Of a stretch of 64,000 nucleotides of DNA, positions 25,587 through 36,701 are shown one piece after another. The stretch covers positions 3,503,205 to 3,567,204 of the forward strand of contig JABBOT010000080.1 in NCBI GenBank assembly GCA_016165875.1. Direction: 5' to 3'. Both the position numbers and the translations under genes were made by a program. The DNA comes from Acanthopleura granulata (lineage: Eukaryota; Mollusca; Polyplacophora; Chitonida; Chitonidae). Position 1 is the first letter of the stretch. Each line of letters opens with the position of its first letter. Below the pieces are notes generated by a model that was given only the letters and a program-made list of their open reading frames with translations, was not told where the DNA came from and made no database searches.

Positions 25587-28430
25587 AGCTTGTAGATCAA
25601 GGGAAAGGTATTGATAAGAATATATATTCGGTTAACTGTAAAACAAATGAGTTAGTGTTTCACTGGAACTGCAGGGGAGTTGTGCGGAGACTTCCGTCAG
25701 ATAATATTCCTGCCTCGGTTAGCTCACTCACAATTGTCTCCCGTGCATGGCTTGGACCCAGTGTTGTGTAACCAGCTGAAATTAGCCACTGTATTTTTTT
25801 TTATGTTAACTTGTCACCTATCTTCAGCTCTTTGTACGAATGGTCATGCCAGCTACCAAAATTACTTTAGTTAGCAACATAAAACCCCACAAGCTCTACA
25901 CCTTGATATGGTGGACGTCCATATTATTGCAAGGGAAGTGCACTTAGAACACTTTTTCTAATTCATGATGTTAAACTCCAAAGGCTTGTTTCAAGGTGAA
26001 AACAACATTGCATCGGCTGACGTCATAATTATTCAAACATTTGTGGCGTGATGGGTAATGGGCGGAGTCCAGTAAGTTTTGACGGGGAGGGACACCATTT
26101 ATTTAAACTCTGATCGACTTTACCCTTAACCTTGTTTCTGCTATTGTCATGTTTGAAATTGTTTTCAAGTGTCAGCATAGTACAAAAAATCTAAATGTAA
26201 GAAAATTCTGTTATTACAAAAAAAAAATCAAACAAACAATGCAATCTATGTGTAGATACAGTAGTATAGGCTTTGTTACTTACTGAATTTTGCTCTAACC
26301 TCACGGGGCCCTGCTATAAGCCACTTAGCGGTTTCGAGTTGCGCAAAATTGCCCATGTAGCAAAACGTGTCAACAGGACATACAACTACATTGTAATTCT
26401 TGCCATTCTTTTAACGTTAGGCCTACAGACTTCGGCGACAGCCGAGTATTCAGTCCAGTTCTAATTGTTTTTTCTGGTTTTCACTGAGTTTTCCATTTGA
26501 AGCTGTTTAGATTAGTCCTACTCTCAAATGTCACACAGACTTTGGTAAAATGAACGAAATTGGCTAAATTTTTTCGTGACTGCCTAGGGTTACAATGCTT
26601 TAACATGGCCATGAGGGCTCCATATTCTATCAGCGGAGGAATCCCGATCATGGGCGCTCAAAACTCTTATCTGGCTCATTGCAAAACAATACAGAAAGCA
26701 TGTCCTTGAGGCCTAAAGGTTGTATTATTAGTTTGCTGCAAGAGCTGGAGATAAGGGCGCGCCCCTGTCCATAAAGATCCCAACATATGTAGCAAAAGTC
26801 CGAATTTTGAAATGTACAAAACAACCACTTGTGGAGCCCGGCATATAGAAAGGCATTGAGTACTTGGGTTAATCAATAGGTTCATAACAACTTTACATCC
26901 TGTTTGTCTTTGGTAAATATGAGTTCTTCATGTGCATCGTACATTATCTGACATATGCGGTAAAATGCTGTAAAAACCGTTCAAAGTTAATAACCTTATT
27001 TGAAGTGAAAAAAATGGAATCATTTGTGCCGTCCTCGAAAAGTGTTGTGCTCTTGAACCATTAAATCGCTCTACGTTGTATCCTATTTTTCTTGGACACA
27101 TGTATACTGTAATCATTGTTTCTTTCGTTTGAAAGTGAGACAGGTAAGATTATCATTTACTCATAGTTGGCGTAGAGTATGAAAGAAGTAAATTTTGAAA
27201 TCTTGCTCACAAGCTGTCTGTTGATAAAAATTTATTATTTATCATACACAGATCAATACAACAATGGTATGGGGTCAGTTTATTATCACTGCCTTTATAA
27301 CTTCACGACATGAAAACATATGTTCTGACTTCAGAGTAGTGATTACAGGTGTAAGCCAGTAATTAAACTATTATGTTCACGTGACTGTTAAGTTCGCATG
27401 ATTGTTAAGACAATGAAGCAACGCTCACTGTGAAGATTACCAGCGACTCTATGACTTCCGTGACTAACTATTGTATGTAGTCGTATGCGCAATAAATGTG
27501 TCATTAATAAACCTTCTAAATGCTTCGTAGATCTATATATGAAAGTAGCCCAGTTTGTTTTTGAGTGTCAGTCAGTCATAGACTATAATACCGTAGATGT
27601 GAAGTTGTTACATTGTGACTATGTGCATAGATAGCAGGAGATAGCAAGTTTGTCATTTTTCATGGCAGTGTAGAACTCGTTTTGAGTAATTCGTGTCCGC
27701 CTGGAGTAATGGCATGGCTCCAGTTCGTGCAATACTCATTCAAGAGCTAAGGAACAGTCTTTACACCCTTAAGGAGGTACGAGGAATGCAGGTTTTCGGT
27801 ACAAACCCTGCATGTTGAAGGCAAAGCCAGAGGAAATTGTCTGACATCTCATGAACTGACCTGCGTACGCAAATATTCAACACTTGACATTGGATCCTCA
27901 GCAATATTCGGCAAGTGAGAAGTCGATCAGATGAACATACATATATATACATACAAACACGGTTTTCCACTTCGGTTTTCTTTGCATATTTTAAAAGCAT
28001 TCCATCTTTTTCGCTCTTGAATTTCATCTGTTTGAATACTTACATTCTCATGTCGACAGCCAAAAAGTGTCTCTTGGTAATAATCTTTTCTCCTCACGAG
28101 ATATCGCGAAATACGGCCAAAGTGATGTTGGCTAGTTGGGTGGCTGGTATCAACAGTTCTGGTGGAAGTTTCTGGTCAAAAGTTTGGAAATTCTAATCAT
28201 CCACTGCTTGTGTAATGCAGTGCTAGAAGGGACGCTGACAAGCCAGCATAATGGATAGGAAATGGATTTATGCCGTTTGATTTGAAGCTTTAGGAGGTAA
28301 CACTAGTCGCGGAAATCATTCCTGGCTTTGAAGATTGTATCAGATCAAATGTTCCCAAGTGAAAGAAAAAGGAAGAAATAATTATAGCGTAGTCTTATGC
28401 CAGATTGTAGGCTACTGAAACGTTAAATTT
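25587..28430. other. no gene recognised
   Basis: Region downstream of SULT gene 2. It holds its 3' UTR, whose end is not resolved, and AT-rich intergenic DNA. Chance ORFs up to about 93 codons. Confidence 0.55.
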
Positions 28431-28690
28431 AATGATCGAAATTTATTGAAGTGTCCATTAAATGTATTGATCATTTCATAGTCTTAATTTATTGTAGTTC
28501 TAAAAGATTTGAAAATTAAATTTTGAATTTAAAAATTAAATTAAATTAAATTTGATTTAATTTTTTTTAAATTTGAAAATTTAAATTAAAATTTAAGAAG
28601 TGAAATTTTAATCAGTTACTGTTTAACTGTTTAAAATTTCATTTTAAATTTTTATAGTTTAGATTGAATGTGAAGTGGAAAAATTTTACG
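28431..28690. repeat. AT-rich low-complexity tract
   Basis: Runs of aaatttaaattaaa-type words on both strands with local self-complementarity. No coding frame. Confidence 0.7.
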
Positions 28691-28767
28691 TTGCTAAAAG
28701 ACACCATCACCCTTTCTCTATTTCGCCCGGAAAATAAACAACCATAAAACTGCTACATGTGTATCGA

Positions 28768-29190
28768 TCAGTATTTGTCACTGTGGAATCCGGGTAAGTC
28801 GGGGTGAAGCCGAAACACTGTGTCTGTAGATTCGTGAAGTCTAGATGGCAGTTTGGTTTCAACAGTTCTGGACAAAAATTGTAGCTTCACCATTAATTTT
28901 AATGTATGAAGTAAAAACCATAACTTTTCTTCAGCATTGTTGGTGAAGACATTCTTCAGTACTTCTTTATCATCAAGAAGCCCGTAATTCTTTGCATAGT
29001 TGAAGGAAATGTGCAAACTGCTTTGGTTAAGTGAATCGATTTCGAGGATGACCGCCTTTCCAGTAGGTAAAGGCCCAAAACAACTAATGGTATTTAAAAA
29101 TGGAACAACTAATATTTTCTCAAATGCAAATACACGTATGGTTAATATAATTAAGAAAATAAAGTGAAGAAAATATTTATAACACATCAA
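28768..29190 (-). CDS. hypothetical small secreted or membrane protein (unrecognised)
   Basis: An intronless ORF of 140 codons from ATG to stop on the minus strand. The start is strongly hydrophobic (YFLHFIFLIILTIRVFAFEK), looking like a signal peptide with possible cleavage after VFA, or a membrane anchor. The rest (GPLPTGKAVILEIDSLNQSS, NYAKNYGLLDDKEVLKNVF) is mixed and globular in composition, without cysteine clusters or a motif I know. An AT-rich tract lies beyond its 3' end. No neighbour suggests a role. It is longer than most chance ORFs in this AT-rich stretch, but it could still be chance or a relic. Confidence 0.3.
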   Translation of the reverse strand: MMCYKYFLHFIFLIILTIRVFAFEKILVVPFLNTISCFGPLPTGKAVILEIDSLNQSSLHISFNYAKNYGLLDDKEVLKNVFTNNAEEKLWFLLHTLKLMVKLQFLSRTVETKLPSRLHESTDTVFRLHPDLPGFHSDKY

Positions 29191-29357
29191 TTTGTAAGAA
29201 AAAGATAATTACAAAACAAGAACTCGAGATAAATATAAATACATGGATAGGCCTAAAAGTCTCTTTCAGTACAAGCACACGTATTTTACCCTTAGAGGTT
29301 GTTTGACCACCAAAGGCACTGGACAGATTCTCTGCCTGACTACGAATCAGATTAACT

Positions 29358-29376
29358 TGACCTGTGACCTTGACCT
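29358..29376. promoter_or_regulatory. cluster of three nuclear-receptor half-sites
   Basis: TGACCT occurs three times in direct array, spaced by one base and then none (DR1 then DR0 on the minus strand as AGGTCA). Such arrays bind nuclear receptors. It lies about 170 bases before the start of the minus-strand ORF at 29190 and 7.3 kb upstream of vitellogenin. Function is inferred only. Confidence 0.3.
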
Positions 29377-30060
29377 GTGTAACCTTGTGGAAATGTGAAC
29401 AAAGGGTCGTGTACGCCGTGAACTAGGCGAGGGCTGACAGGCGAGCAGAGACAGAAATCTAGAAAACAAACCTTGTATTTTATACCCCATATGAACAACG
29501 TGATACTTTGTGTGTGAACTTTGTCTTGTTTATAAGTATTGGCCTATGCTGTTCATTTTCTATACAATTATATCAACATAACTATAACCTTGACTGAAAT
29601 ATACAGCTTAATTAATTGTTTAATATAGGCTTAATTTGTTCAATTACAATATGACCATAATCACTTTATTAAATTCCTTTTAAAATCTCACCCAATGGGC
29701 CTAATCTTCTAGCTTGAATGGTTTTGGAATGTACTTTACCTGATTTCTTCACCATATTAAGTTGCTTATTTGAAGCAGATATTAATTTCTGTAGTTAGTT
29801 AGTACACTTGATGGGCAAGACATTAAAAATTAATGCCGTCATAAACATAAATGTGTACTGTATAGACACGAGAAGACTGGAAACTCGATAATGGTAGAAA
29901 CTGCAGCCCCCCCCCCCCCCAAAAAAAAAACAGAAAAAAATATGCACTCATGTTTATGTATGACTTGTTTATTCAGGCTAAAACATGTAAGTCAGCTTCA
30001 TCAACGAGTATCGTATATGTCAAAATATCAAAATGGGGTGGAAAGTACGGGTGCTGATAA
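29377..30060. other. no gene recognised
   Basis: AT-rich non-coding sequence, with a C run followed by an A run at about 29907-29940. Confidence 0.55.
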
Positions 30061-30065
30061 AGACC

Positions 30066-30172
30066 GGAGAGGTAGCCAGCATGAGCTGGGCTTGAACTCA
30101 AAGCGACCGCACTGGTGGAAGGCTTCGGTCATTGCGCAGCGTTATCGCGCTAACCGACTGAGCCCCTGGTAA
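30066..30172 (-). mobile_element. tRNA-derived SINE, head only, minus strand
   Basis: Reads agccagcatgagctgggctt gaactcaaagcgaccgcact and ends cgctaaccgactgagcccctgg, the reverse complement of the tRNA-like head. The body and tail are missing, which is unusual for LINE-mobilised copies. Confidence 0.7.
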
Positions 30173-31670
30173 CGATTATAATGCTATATACTGTACGGAC
30201 GCTGCGAAAGATTTTAATGTTATATACTGTCTGTCTGAGCGTGGATATAAAACCTCGCTCATAACACGCTATGGGTTTTTTCTACCCATACAGATGCAAA
30301 TGATGGAAGTAATTTTAGATGGAATCTAGGAATGATAGCTATCCTAATTCTTAGGTCACCATTAAAATACGCTTTCAGTCTCACAGTGCTCTGAGCATAT
30401 TGTACTATAAATAGGCTAAGGTCGCTTATCATTTCTTAATGCCAGTGTTTCGCACAAATTTCGCCCAATTCGCAGCCACTTTTACATCTCCTGGTCAGTT
30501 ATCGAAGCTCGAATCACCTGACGATGTGCAGGCTGTAACTTTCAACGACGCATGGTTCGCAAAAACTGCTAGAGAAGGCTTAAACACGGTCGCGGTATTT
30601 CACAAGGGACGACGCAGGCCATCGAAAAGAAAACAATCTACATACTTCTCCCATATGATGACGTAACTTCGCAAATTCGTATCTCCCAAATCATTCTGCA
30701 TTATATTACAGGAAACGTTTCAGTTTCTAACTCTTATGATAAAACATCAGCGAATAAGTTAACGCATGCCTATTTGATAAACAACCACATACATAATATT
30801 AAATAAGTAGCGAATATTCTATATAAATGATCTAATGAGCTATCGGTACCGATACTTAATATAACCAATGAGACATTTTTTATCAATAACATTGGTATGT
30901 CTGACTGACGAAATGATATAGGAAAGTGTGTTACGGATACTGACTGACAGGACATGAATGCAAACTATAGCCTACCACAACCAGATTTAGGTGCACGTCA
31001 TGCAAAACAGAGGTACCCTGTTATCGTGTGTTTTGACAATTATCACAACATGTCGCGAAGGCATTAACTATACAACTTATTCATTCACATTTATGCAATC
31101 CTGTAGAAAGCTTATGACTAAATATTGTGCCTGTATATTGGTATGGGTTTGCCGGTCCAAGTCTGTAAAATATTGTCTGTTACAAAGAAAGTCTTGTAAA
31201 TTGTTTTGGCTGCGTCACAAAACTTATATAGAGTGAACTCGGCGAATAGAAGGATTTCCCACGGTTCATTGATGCTTAAATCGGGTGGCTCAGTCTCCAG
31301 GAGAGTATGAATTAGCGATGTCACCGTGCAGACAGTCCTACATGCGTGAGGCATCCGCTCCCACTGCCTGCGGGGACACTTTGGCGACTCCTTGATATGG
31401 TCCTTTACGCTGTGTAATTTGCGTTGGATATCAAGAGTCTTATATACTATGGGGTGCACATCCGTGTATCACACACAGGAAAGTTCAATTCGTTCGATGG
31501 GTTACCCGTGACCTGTAGTTTTATCCTCTCATAAAATTGGCCGCCATCGCACCAGATAAAACGTTTGAACAAGAATGAAATAAACGAACAAACATTTTAT
31601 TTTATATTTGAGAAAAAGGGGCCTCCATGATCGATGAATAGCCTCTCGGCAAAGCGATGGCAGAGATCAA
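30173..31670. other. no gene recognised
   Basis: ORFs of 75 (plus, 30439-30666) and 113 codons (minus, 31118-31459) occur but match no family I recognise. Confidence 0.5.
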
Positions 31671-31677
31671 GTTCTGT

Positions 31678-31836
31678 TCATGCTGGCTTCCTCTCCGGTC
31701 CAACCTACGAATGGTGAAGGCTTTACTCCAAGCATCTGTAGGGTTTCATCCCACCATAATGCTGGCCGCGAACGTGTATAAGTAAAACATTCTTGAGAGC
31801 GTCTCAAAACACCAATTAAATAAATAAAAAAAAGAT
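31678..31836 (+). mobile_element. tRNA-derived SINE, 3' part
   Basis: Body catgctggcttcctctccgg and ccaccataatgctggccgcg, with tail caaaacaccaattaaataaa. The head is missing and the middle is diverged. Confidence 0.75.
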
Positions 31837-32149
31837 CACAAGGGTAATGTAATGTGTACACCCATTTTGTCAGTCACAACGTCATGTAACCTTATATGAA
31901 CTTGTAAAGGTATTTGATTGAGATCTCAAAATACAACAGAACACATATGACCACAATTAATGGCAGTTTTCAGTTTGCTAATTTAAATTGGATACAGTCT
32001 CAATAGATGCATGACAAATTTTGATGCATCAAGCTTGTACACAGAGATTCCAGTTGATCAAAGGATAATCCATATTTTGAAAATCATTTTACCTGAAAAA
32101 AGTCTACATTTCATGAACTAAGAAGACAACTATGACAAGCTTTCACATA

Positions 32150-32860
32150 TGTTGTTATGGATGTACCATTTAAACTCGATGAATGTTACGGACAGGTAGA
32201 TGGATTAGCCATGGGCTCACCTTTTGCGGTAATAATGGAAGAGGTCTTCATGAACAGGTTTTGTGTTCTGTTTCGTAAACACAGAGCTCAAACAGAACCA
32301 CAAACGTGATGTGGGTGGCACTTTTCTTACTTTTAAAAGCAAATCTGATGTCACACAGTTCTTCAAATATGTCAATTCCGTCCATCGTTGACTGAAATTC
32401 ACGTAGGAAAAAGTATCTAATGACTGTTGGCCTTTTCAAAACGTAGCGCCCTAGTCTCAAAAAAGCACAAAATCAATCTGATTTTCACTCATCTCACATT
32501 CGCAACGACATGGCTGAGATACTGATGACTTGGCTTTCAGCCAGAATCATTCACTGTCCTCAAACGAGCTTGGAAAACCTGCTGCAGCTACAAACTTTTC
32601 TATGCTGAAGTCAACAAGTAGATGACTTTCATCCGTGTACCATTCCTTGGCTCCGCATTCCACAAATCCCAAAAGAATTGAAGAAATCCTCTATACCACG
32701 ACTTCATATTTCCCATTTAACCACAAAGAAGACGACAAAACTAAGAAGGAACTTGTTTCCAAAATCCGATGTGGAGACTGTAAGAAATATGAATTCTCTT
32801 CATTTGGCGAGGAATGCCTCAGCCACGATTATACCATATATCCACACTGAATTCAGATTA
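32150..32860 (+). pseudogene. decayed reverse-transcriptase relic (Penelope-like or related retroelement)
   Basis: Around 32162-32265 the plus strand translates to a stretch containing YGQVDGLAMGSPFAVIMEEV, close to the reverse-transcriptase signature with DGxAMGSPL found in Penelope-like and some other non-LTR elements. Frame changes and stops follow quickly. Further on (32620-32850) short pieces in shifting frames resemble the region after the RT in such elements (PFLGSAFHKSQKN-like). It is inactive. I cannot distinguish Penelope-like from LINE with certainty. Confidence 0.5.
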
Positions 32861-32973
32861 AAGCCAAAAGAATTCATTTTTAATTTCTCAATTTCAGCCT
32901 GACTTAACCATTAATTCTGCTTCCATATCACTACCCTCATTTAATACTTAATGCATAATGCTCTACATCTGTA

Positions 32974-33390
32974 GCGCATCTCCTACGGTGTACAGACTGT
33001 ACAACCTGTGCATCTCCTACCGTGTACAGACTGTGCAACCTGTGCATCTCCTACGGTGTACAGACTGTGCAACCTGTGCATCTCCTACGGTGTACAGACT
33101 GTACAACCTGTGCATCTCCTACGGTGTACAGACTGTACAACCTGTGCATCTCCTACGGTGTACAGACTGTGCAACCTGTGCATCTCCTACGGTGTACAGA
33201 CTGTGCAACCTGTGCATCTCCTACGGTGTACAGACTGTGCAACCTGTGCATCTCCTACGGTGTACAGACTGTGCAACCTGTGCATCTCCTACGGTGTACA
33301 GACTGTGCAACCTGTGCATCTCCTACGGTGTACAGACTGTGCAACCTGTGCATCTCCTACGGTGTACAGACTGTACAACCTGTGCATATA
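32974..33390. repeat. 34-bp minisatellite, about 12 copies
   Basis: The unit catctcctacggtgtacagactgtgcaacctgtg (first 20 bases: catctcctacggtgtacaga) recurs every 34 bases, for example at 33181 and 33215. Copies are nearly identical, so the expansion is recent. Because 34 is not a multiple of three and no unit frame has a stop, all three plus frames stay open. Confidence 0.97.
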
Positions 33391-35120
33391 CATGTAGAAG
33401 GAAAGTTTCTTTTCCCTCCCATGGTTGATCCATGTAATGCCAAACATATCTATATATTCAAGTTTTCAAAGTATAAAAAAAATCTTAGAGAGAACTTAAT
33501 ATTTTACTTTCAGCAGTACTAATATCTGTCCCAGTAATTAGAAAAATTATGTTAGTCCATATTACTACATTTACAAGGAGAATATTTGCTTTCAGTATTG
33601 TTAACCCATTGCTTGGGTATATCTTGTACATTTGTCATTTACCTGCCCAGCAGCGGAAGCCTGTAGTTCCCACCCCAGTCGTCTTGTTTTCTCCTTGCTC
33701 AGGAGACCTCATGTACTCACATGTCAGGAGTGAGCTGATCAGCCCAACATTGCATGCTTTTCTTTTCCCTCTCTTTTCTGTTTGCAAGCTGTTTGGGTAC
33801 TCTCTACCAACAGTCTAACGCTTAAGGCGTAATCAACGATTAACAGCCTATTAGCAGTTCGGTTAACAAATCAGTGCGGCGTAACCTGACGCCGGACGCC
33901 AAAAGTTTTGACGTTATTTTGTAGGGCTTGTCAAGTTTTGTTTGTATACCAAGTACGAGAGGTCTCTGCTCCTATTGTTTAAAGCTTAATCGCCAGATTT
34001 ATTTCCTGAGAAAATAATGACTGGTCCCTTTTGAACTGCCAACTGTACACTTTGAACTGCGCGCCAACTTCACGCACTTACCAACAGTATATATATCAGT
34101 CCTACATTCCTGGTCATTTGCCTTGCAAATGAAAGAATAAGTTTCCGAAAGCTTAGATATTACAATGTTCAGTATTTGTCGTTATTAAATTTTCTACTTA
34201 AGAGTGTACTAAAACTTGTGTGACTGCACTAAGATGTCACAATGTGCATAAGCGAGCCCTGTCAGCTGTCTCCTGACGCCCGCGTGTATGCTGCTCTGAC
34301 CTGACTGACCAGGCGTGTCATAGCGCCCTAATCTACGACTGTCCATATCAGGACGTCACAAGTTCTGCTGTACCGACACGTCACAGAACCCGGACAACAA
34401 CTGCTGGTCATAAAACACTGTATATAACAGTCAGAATGTATCCTTTTATATGAACGCTGTAGACAAATCCAGGTTACAATGCATCAGTTTAAATTTTTCT
34501 CTTCTTTTCAAATCCGCGATGTGGGGTAAAGCCATAATCATTCATTCATTCATTAACTCATTCAAATACACAACCATTTGAAGGAGGAAAATGCAGCGTT
34601 ATAAAATGTATAAAACTCGAAATAAAGAATTTTTCTACTTGACATTCTACAGAATAAACTTTAGAGCTGGCAGTTTTAATGCACAAATTTGTTGTCATAG
34701 TACCACAAGATGAAAAGAAAATGCATCCATACCGCACACCCTGTCAAAACCACCATATTTAAAAAATGTCATGCCCATACTCCAGTGCAGAGTCACAAAT
34801 CTGGAACCCCTTGTTCAAAGTCACAAAAGGTGGACCTCTGGTCCAGAGTCATATGACCGGATCCCCTAGTCCAATGTCACCAATTTTTTCGAATCCCCTG
34901 CCTGGAGTCAAATGTCCAGAACCCTGTCACCAGAGTCTTGGAACTAGGTTAATCAGGGGCGCTGTGAGAAAACTGAAGAACTAACCATTATATCAAATAT
35001 ACAGGCCACCGTGTGAAAACAAGATAATAAGTGACATTGTGACAAGATCGGACAGCTGACTGTTGCTTAAGACACAACCAACCATGTGGAAACATGACAA
35101 TTAGCGACGTCATTACAAGA
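33391..35120. other. no gene recognised
   Basis: Non-coding. At 34770-34950 there are loose repeats of gtcacaaatctggaacccc-like words, too diverged to define a unit. Confidence 0.5.
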
Positions 35121-35127
35121 CTGGAGA

Positions 35128-35360
35128 GGGTAGCGGGTCGTGGCCGAGTGGCTAAAGGAGCTTCCTCTTTCAATCCCAAGGATGATGTACAGGTTCTGTG
35201 GGAAAATTAGTCACTAACTTGCCAAAGGTCGGTGGTTTACGCCAGGCATTTCCTCCACCCATTGTGACTGTGAAAAAATTGTCCCGCGTTGTCAAAAACA
35301 AAGGGGAATGCTTGTCATCAGACAGGTTTCCTATTGTACTTTGTCTTGAATAAAGCTGAA
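35128..35360 (+). mobile_element. SINE of the second body type
   Basis: tRNA-like head gtcgtggccgagtggctaaa (A box) with ctttcaatcccaagg at the B-box position, then a body containing cactaacttgccaaaggtcg gtggtttacgcc that matches the inverted copy at 18.3-18.4 kb. The 3' boundary is uncertain. Confidence 0.7.
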
Positions 35361-36640
35361 GCGAAATAGCCAACACAGGATTTAAACCCATCATTAAACA
35401 CTGGTAAACAACCTTAAACATCTACAATAATCGTTATAACTGATATAGAATTTGATACATTAACTGATGTTCACTTTCCCCTTCATTACCCTAATGCATA
35501 AAACAGCTAATCAGCATGTTTTCTGTTTTTTGTTTTTTTGACTTTCCTCAGATCACACTAAAACTATTTTTATGTTCGAGTTACATTTCTAAGAGCCTCA
35601 GGTCGCCCATTGCATGCATAGGGAAGGTTTTGGCTGTAATTGCAGAATGATGAAATTGGATGCACTGTGCTTGGGATGAAGTAGGTATACCTCGATTAAT
35701 TTATGTAATTACCGTAACATACGCAGATCCAATAATGACAGGATAGGCAGGATTAAAGACATTACGTCATTGATTATCATTTACATCAGAGAGAAAGATT
35801 GTTTTTTGCGCGAAATACCGATATTAGATGACGAAACAAAGGTAAGCGGGATACAAACAGTTGTTGGAGGAAGGAAAAAACTCATTTCTAGCACAACAAT
35901 TACATTTGCCGTTTATTTAAACATTTTTTATTTTCTTTTTTAAAAATAATGTTCAAAAGTGAAGTAATTGCATGCCAATTTACTTCCTTCAGCATAGATT
36001 CTGAAACATCTTTCCTGTAAAAAATGTGTATTTTATAGAAATAACTTTGTTCAGTATTACAGAATAAACAACATTTTACAACAGCAGACAGACGGCTTGG
36101 ATTCTTATTTGTGTAATTAGGTACAATGCGCGTAGAACAAGGGAATGCTTACTTGGATATTAAGTGGAAAAGATGAAAAGAACAAGTAGCTAGTTTCATG
36201 ATAGTAAAGAAAGTAAAATATTACGATCCACGTTTTCATGAATTCAACTGTATCTTAAATTAAAGATTTAATTTTTCACTTTTCACGCCGAGTGGAAGCC
36301 TACTGAATGGTCGAACTCAAATGACCAGTCATGGGAGGACAGAGTGTTCCAACAGCTGACACGATTAAAACAAAACTGTGTTTCTAGGCAACTAAGTGCG
36401 TACTTTCGGGTTGCAATATATCGAACGACGTAGAATTCATGACTAGCAGGCTTGTGGCTTTGCACTAAATCTCACAGTGCTGCACTGAGATGGCGCAGAC
36501 GAACATCATGTGTCGGCGAACTTTGACTGTTATAGTTTAACGTTTGCCATTTTGTTTTCAAACTTGTGCAAAATAATTTGTCAAAAGGAGCAGTTTTGCT
36601 AAACAATGTTGCACGGAGGTGAACTGTGGACGTGCAAACA
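35361..36640. other. no gene recognised; upstream region of vitellogenin
   Basis: AT-rich non-coding DNA leading to the vitellogenin promoter. No other exon or RNA gene recognised. Confidence 0.6.
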
Positions 36641-36645
36641 GTGGG

Positions 36646-36654
36646 TATAAAAAG
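36646..36654 (+). promoter_or_regulatory. TATA box of the vitellogenin gene
   Basis: TATAAAAAG lies 56 bases before the start codon. Transcription would then begin near 36672-36680, within gttctcaccagg, giving a 5' UTR of about 25 bases. A strong TATA box suits a highly induced, tissue-specific gene. Confidence 0.75.
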
Positions 36655-36701
36655 CTCCCTGGCGAAATGCGTTCTCACCAGGACATCTCAATTCCCCGAG
36701 A

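Noticed and set aside
32958..33522. Three overlapping plus-strand ORFs of 129, 156 and 166 codons
   Set aside because: They are the three frames of one 34-bp minisatellite. Open frames follow from a stop-free unit, not from selection.
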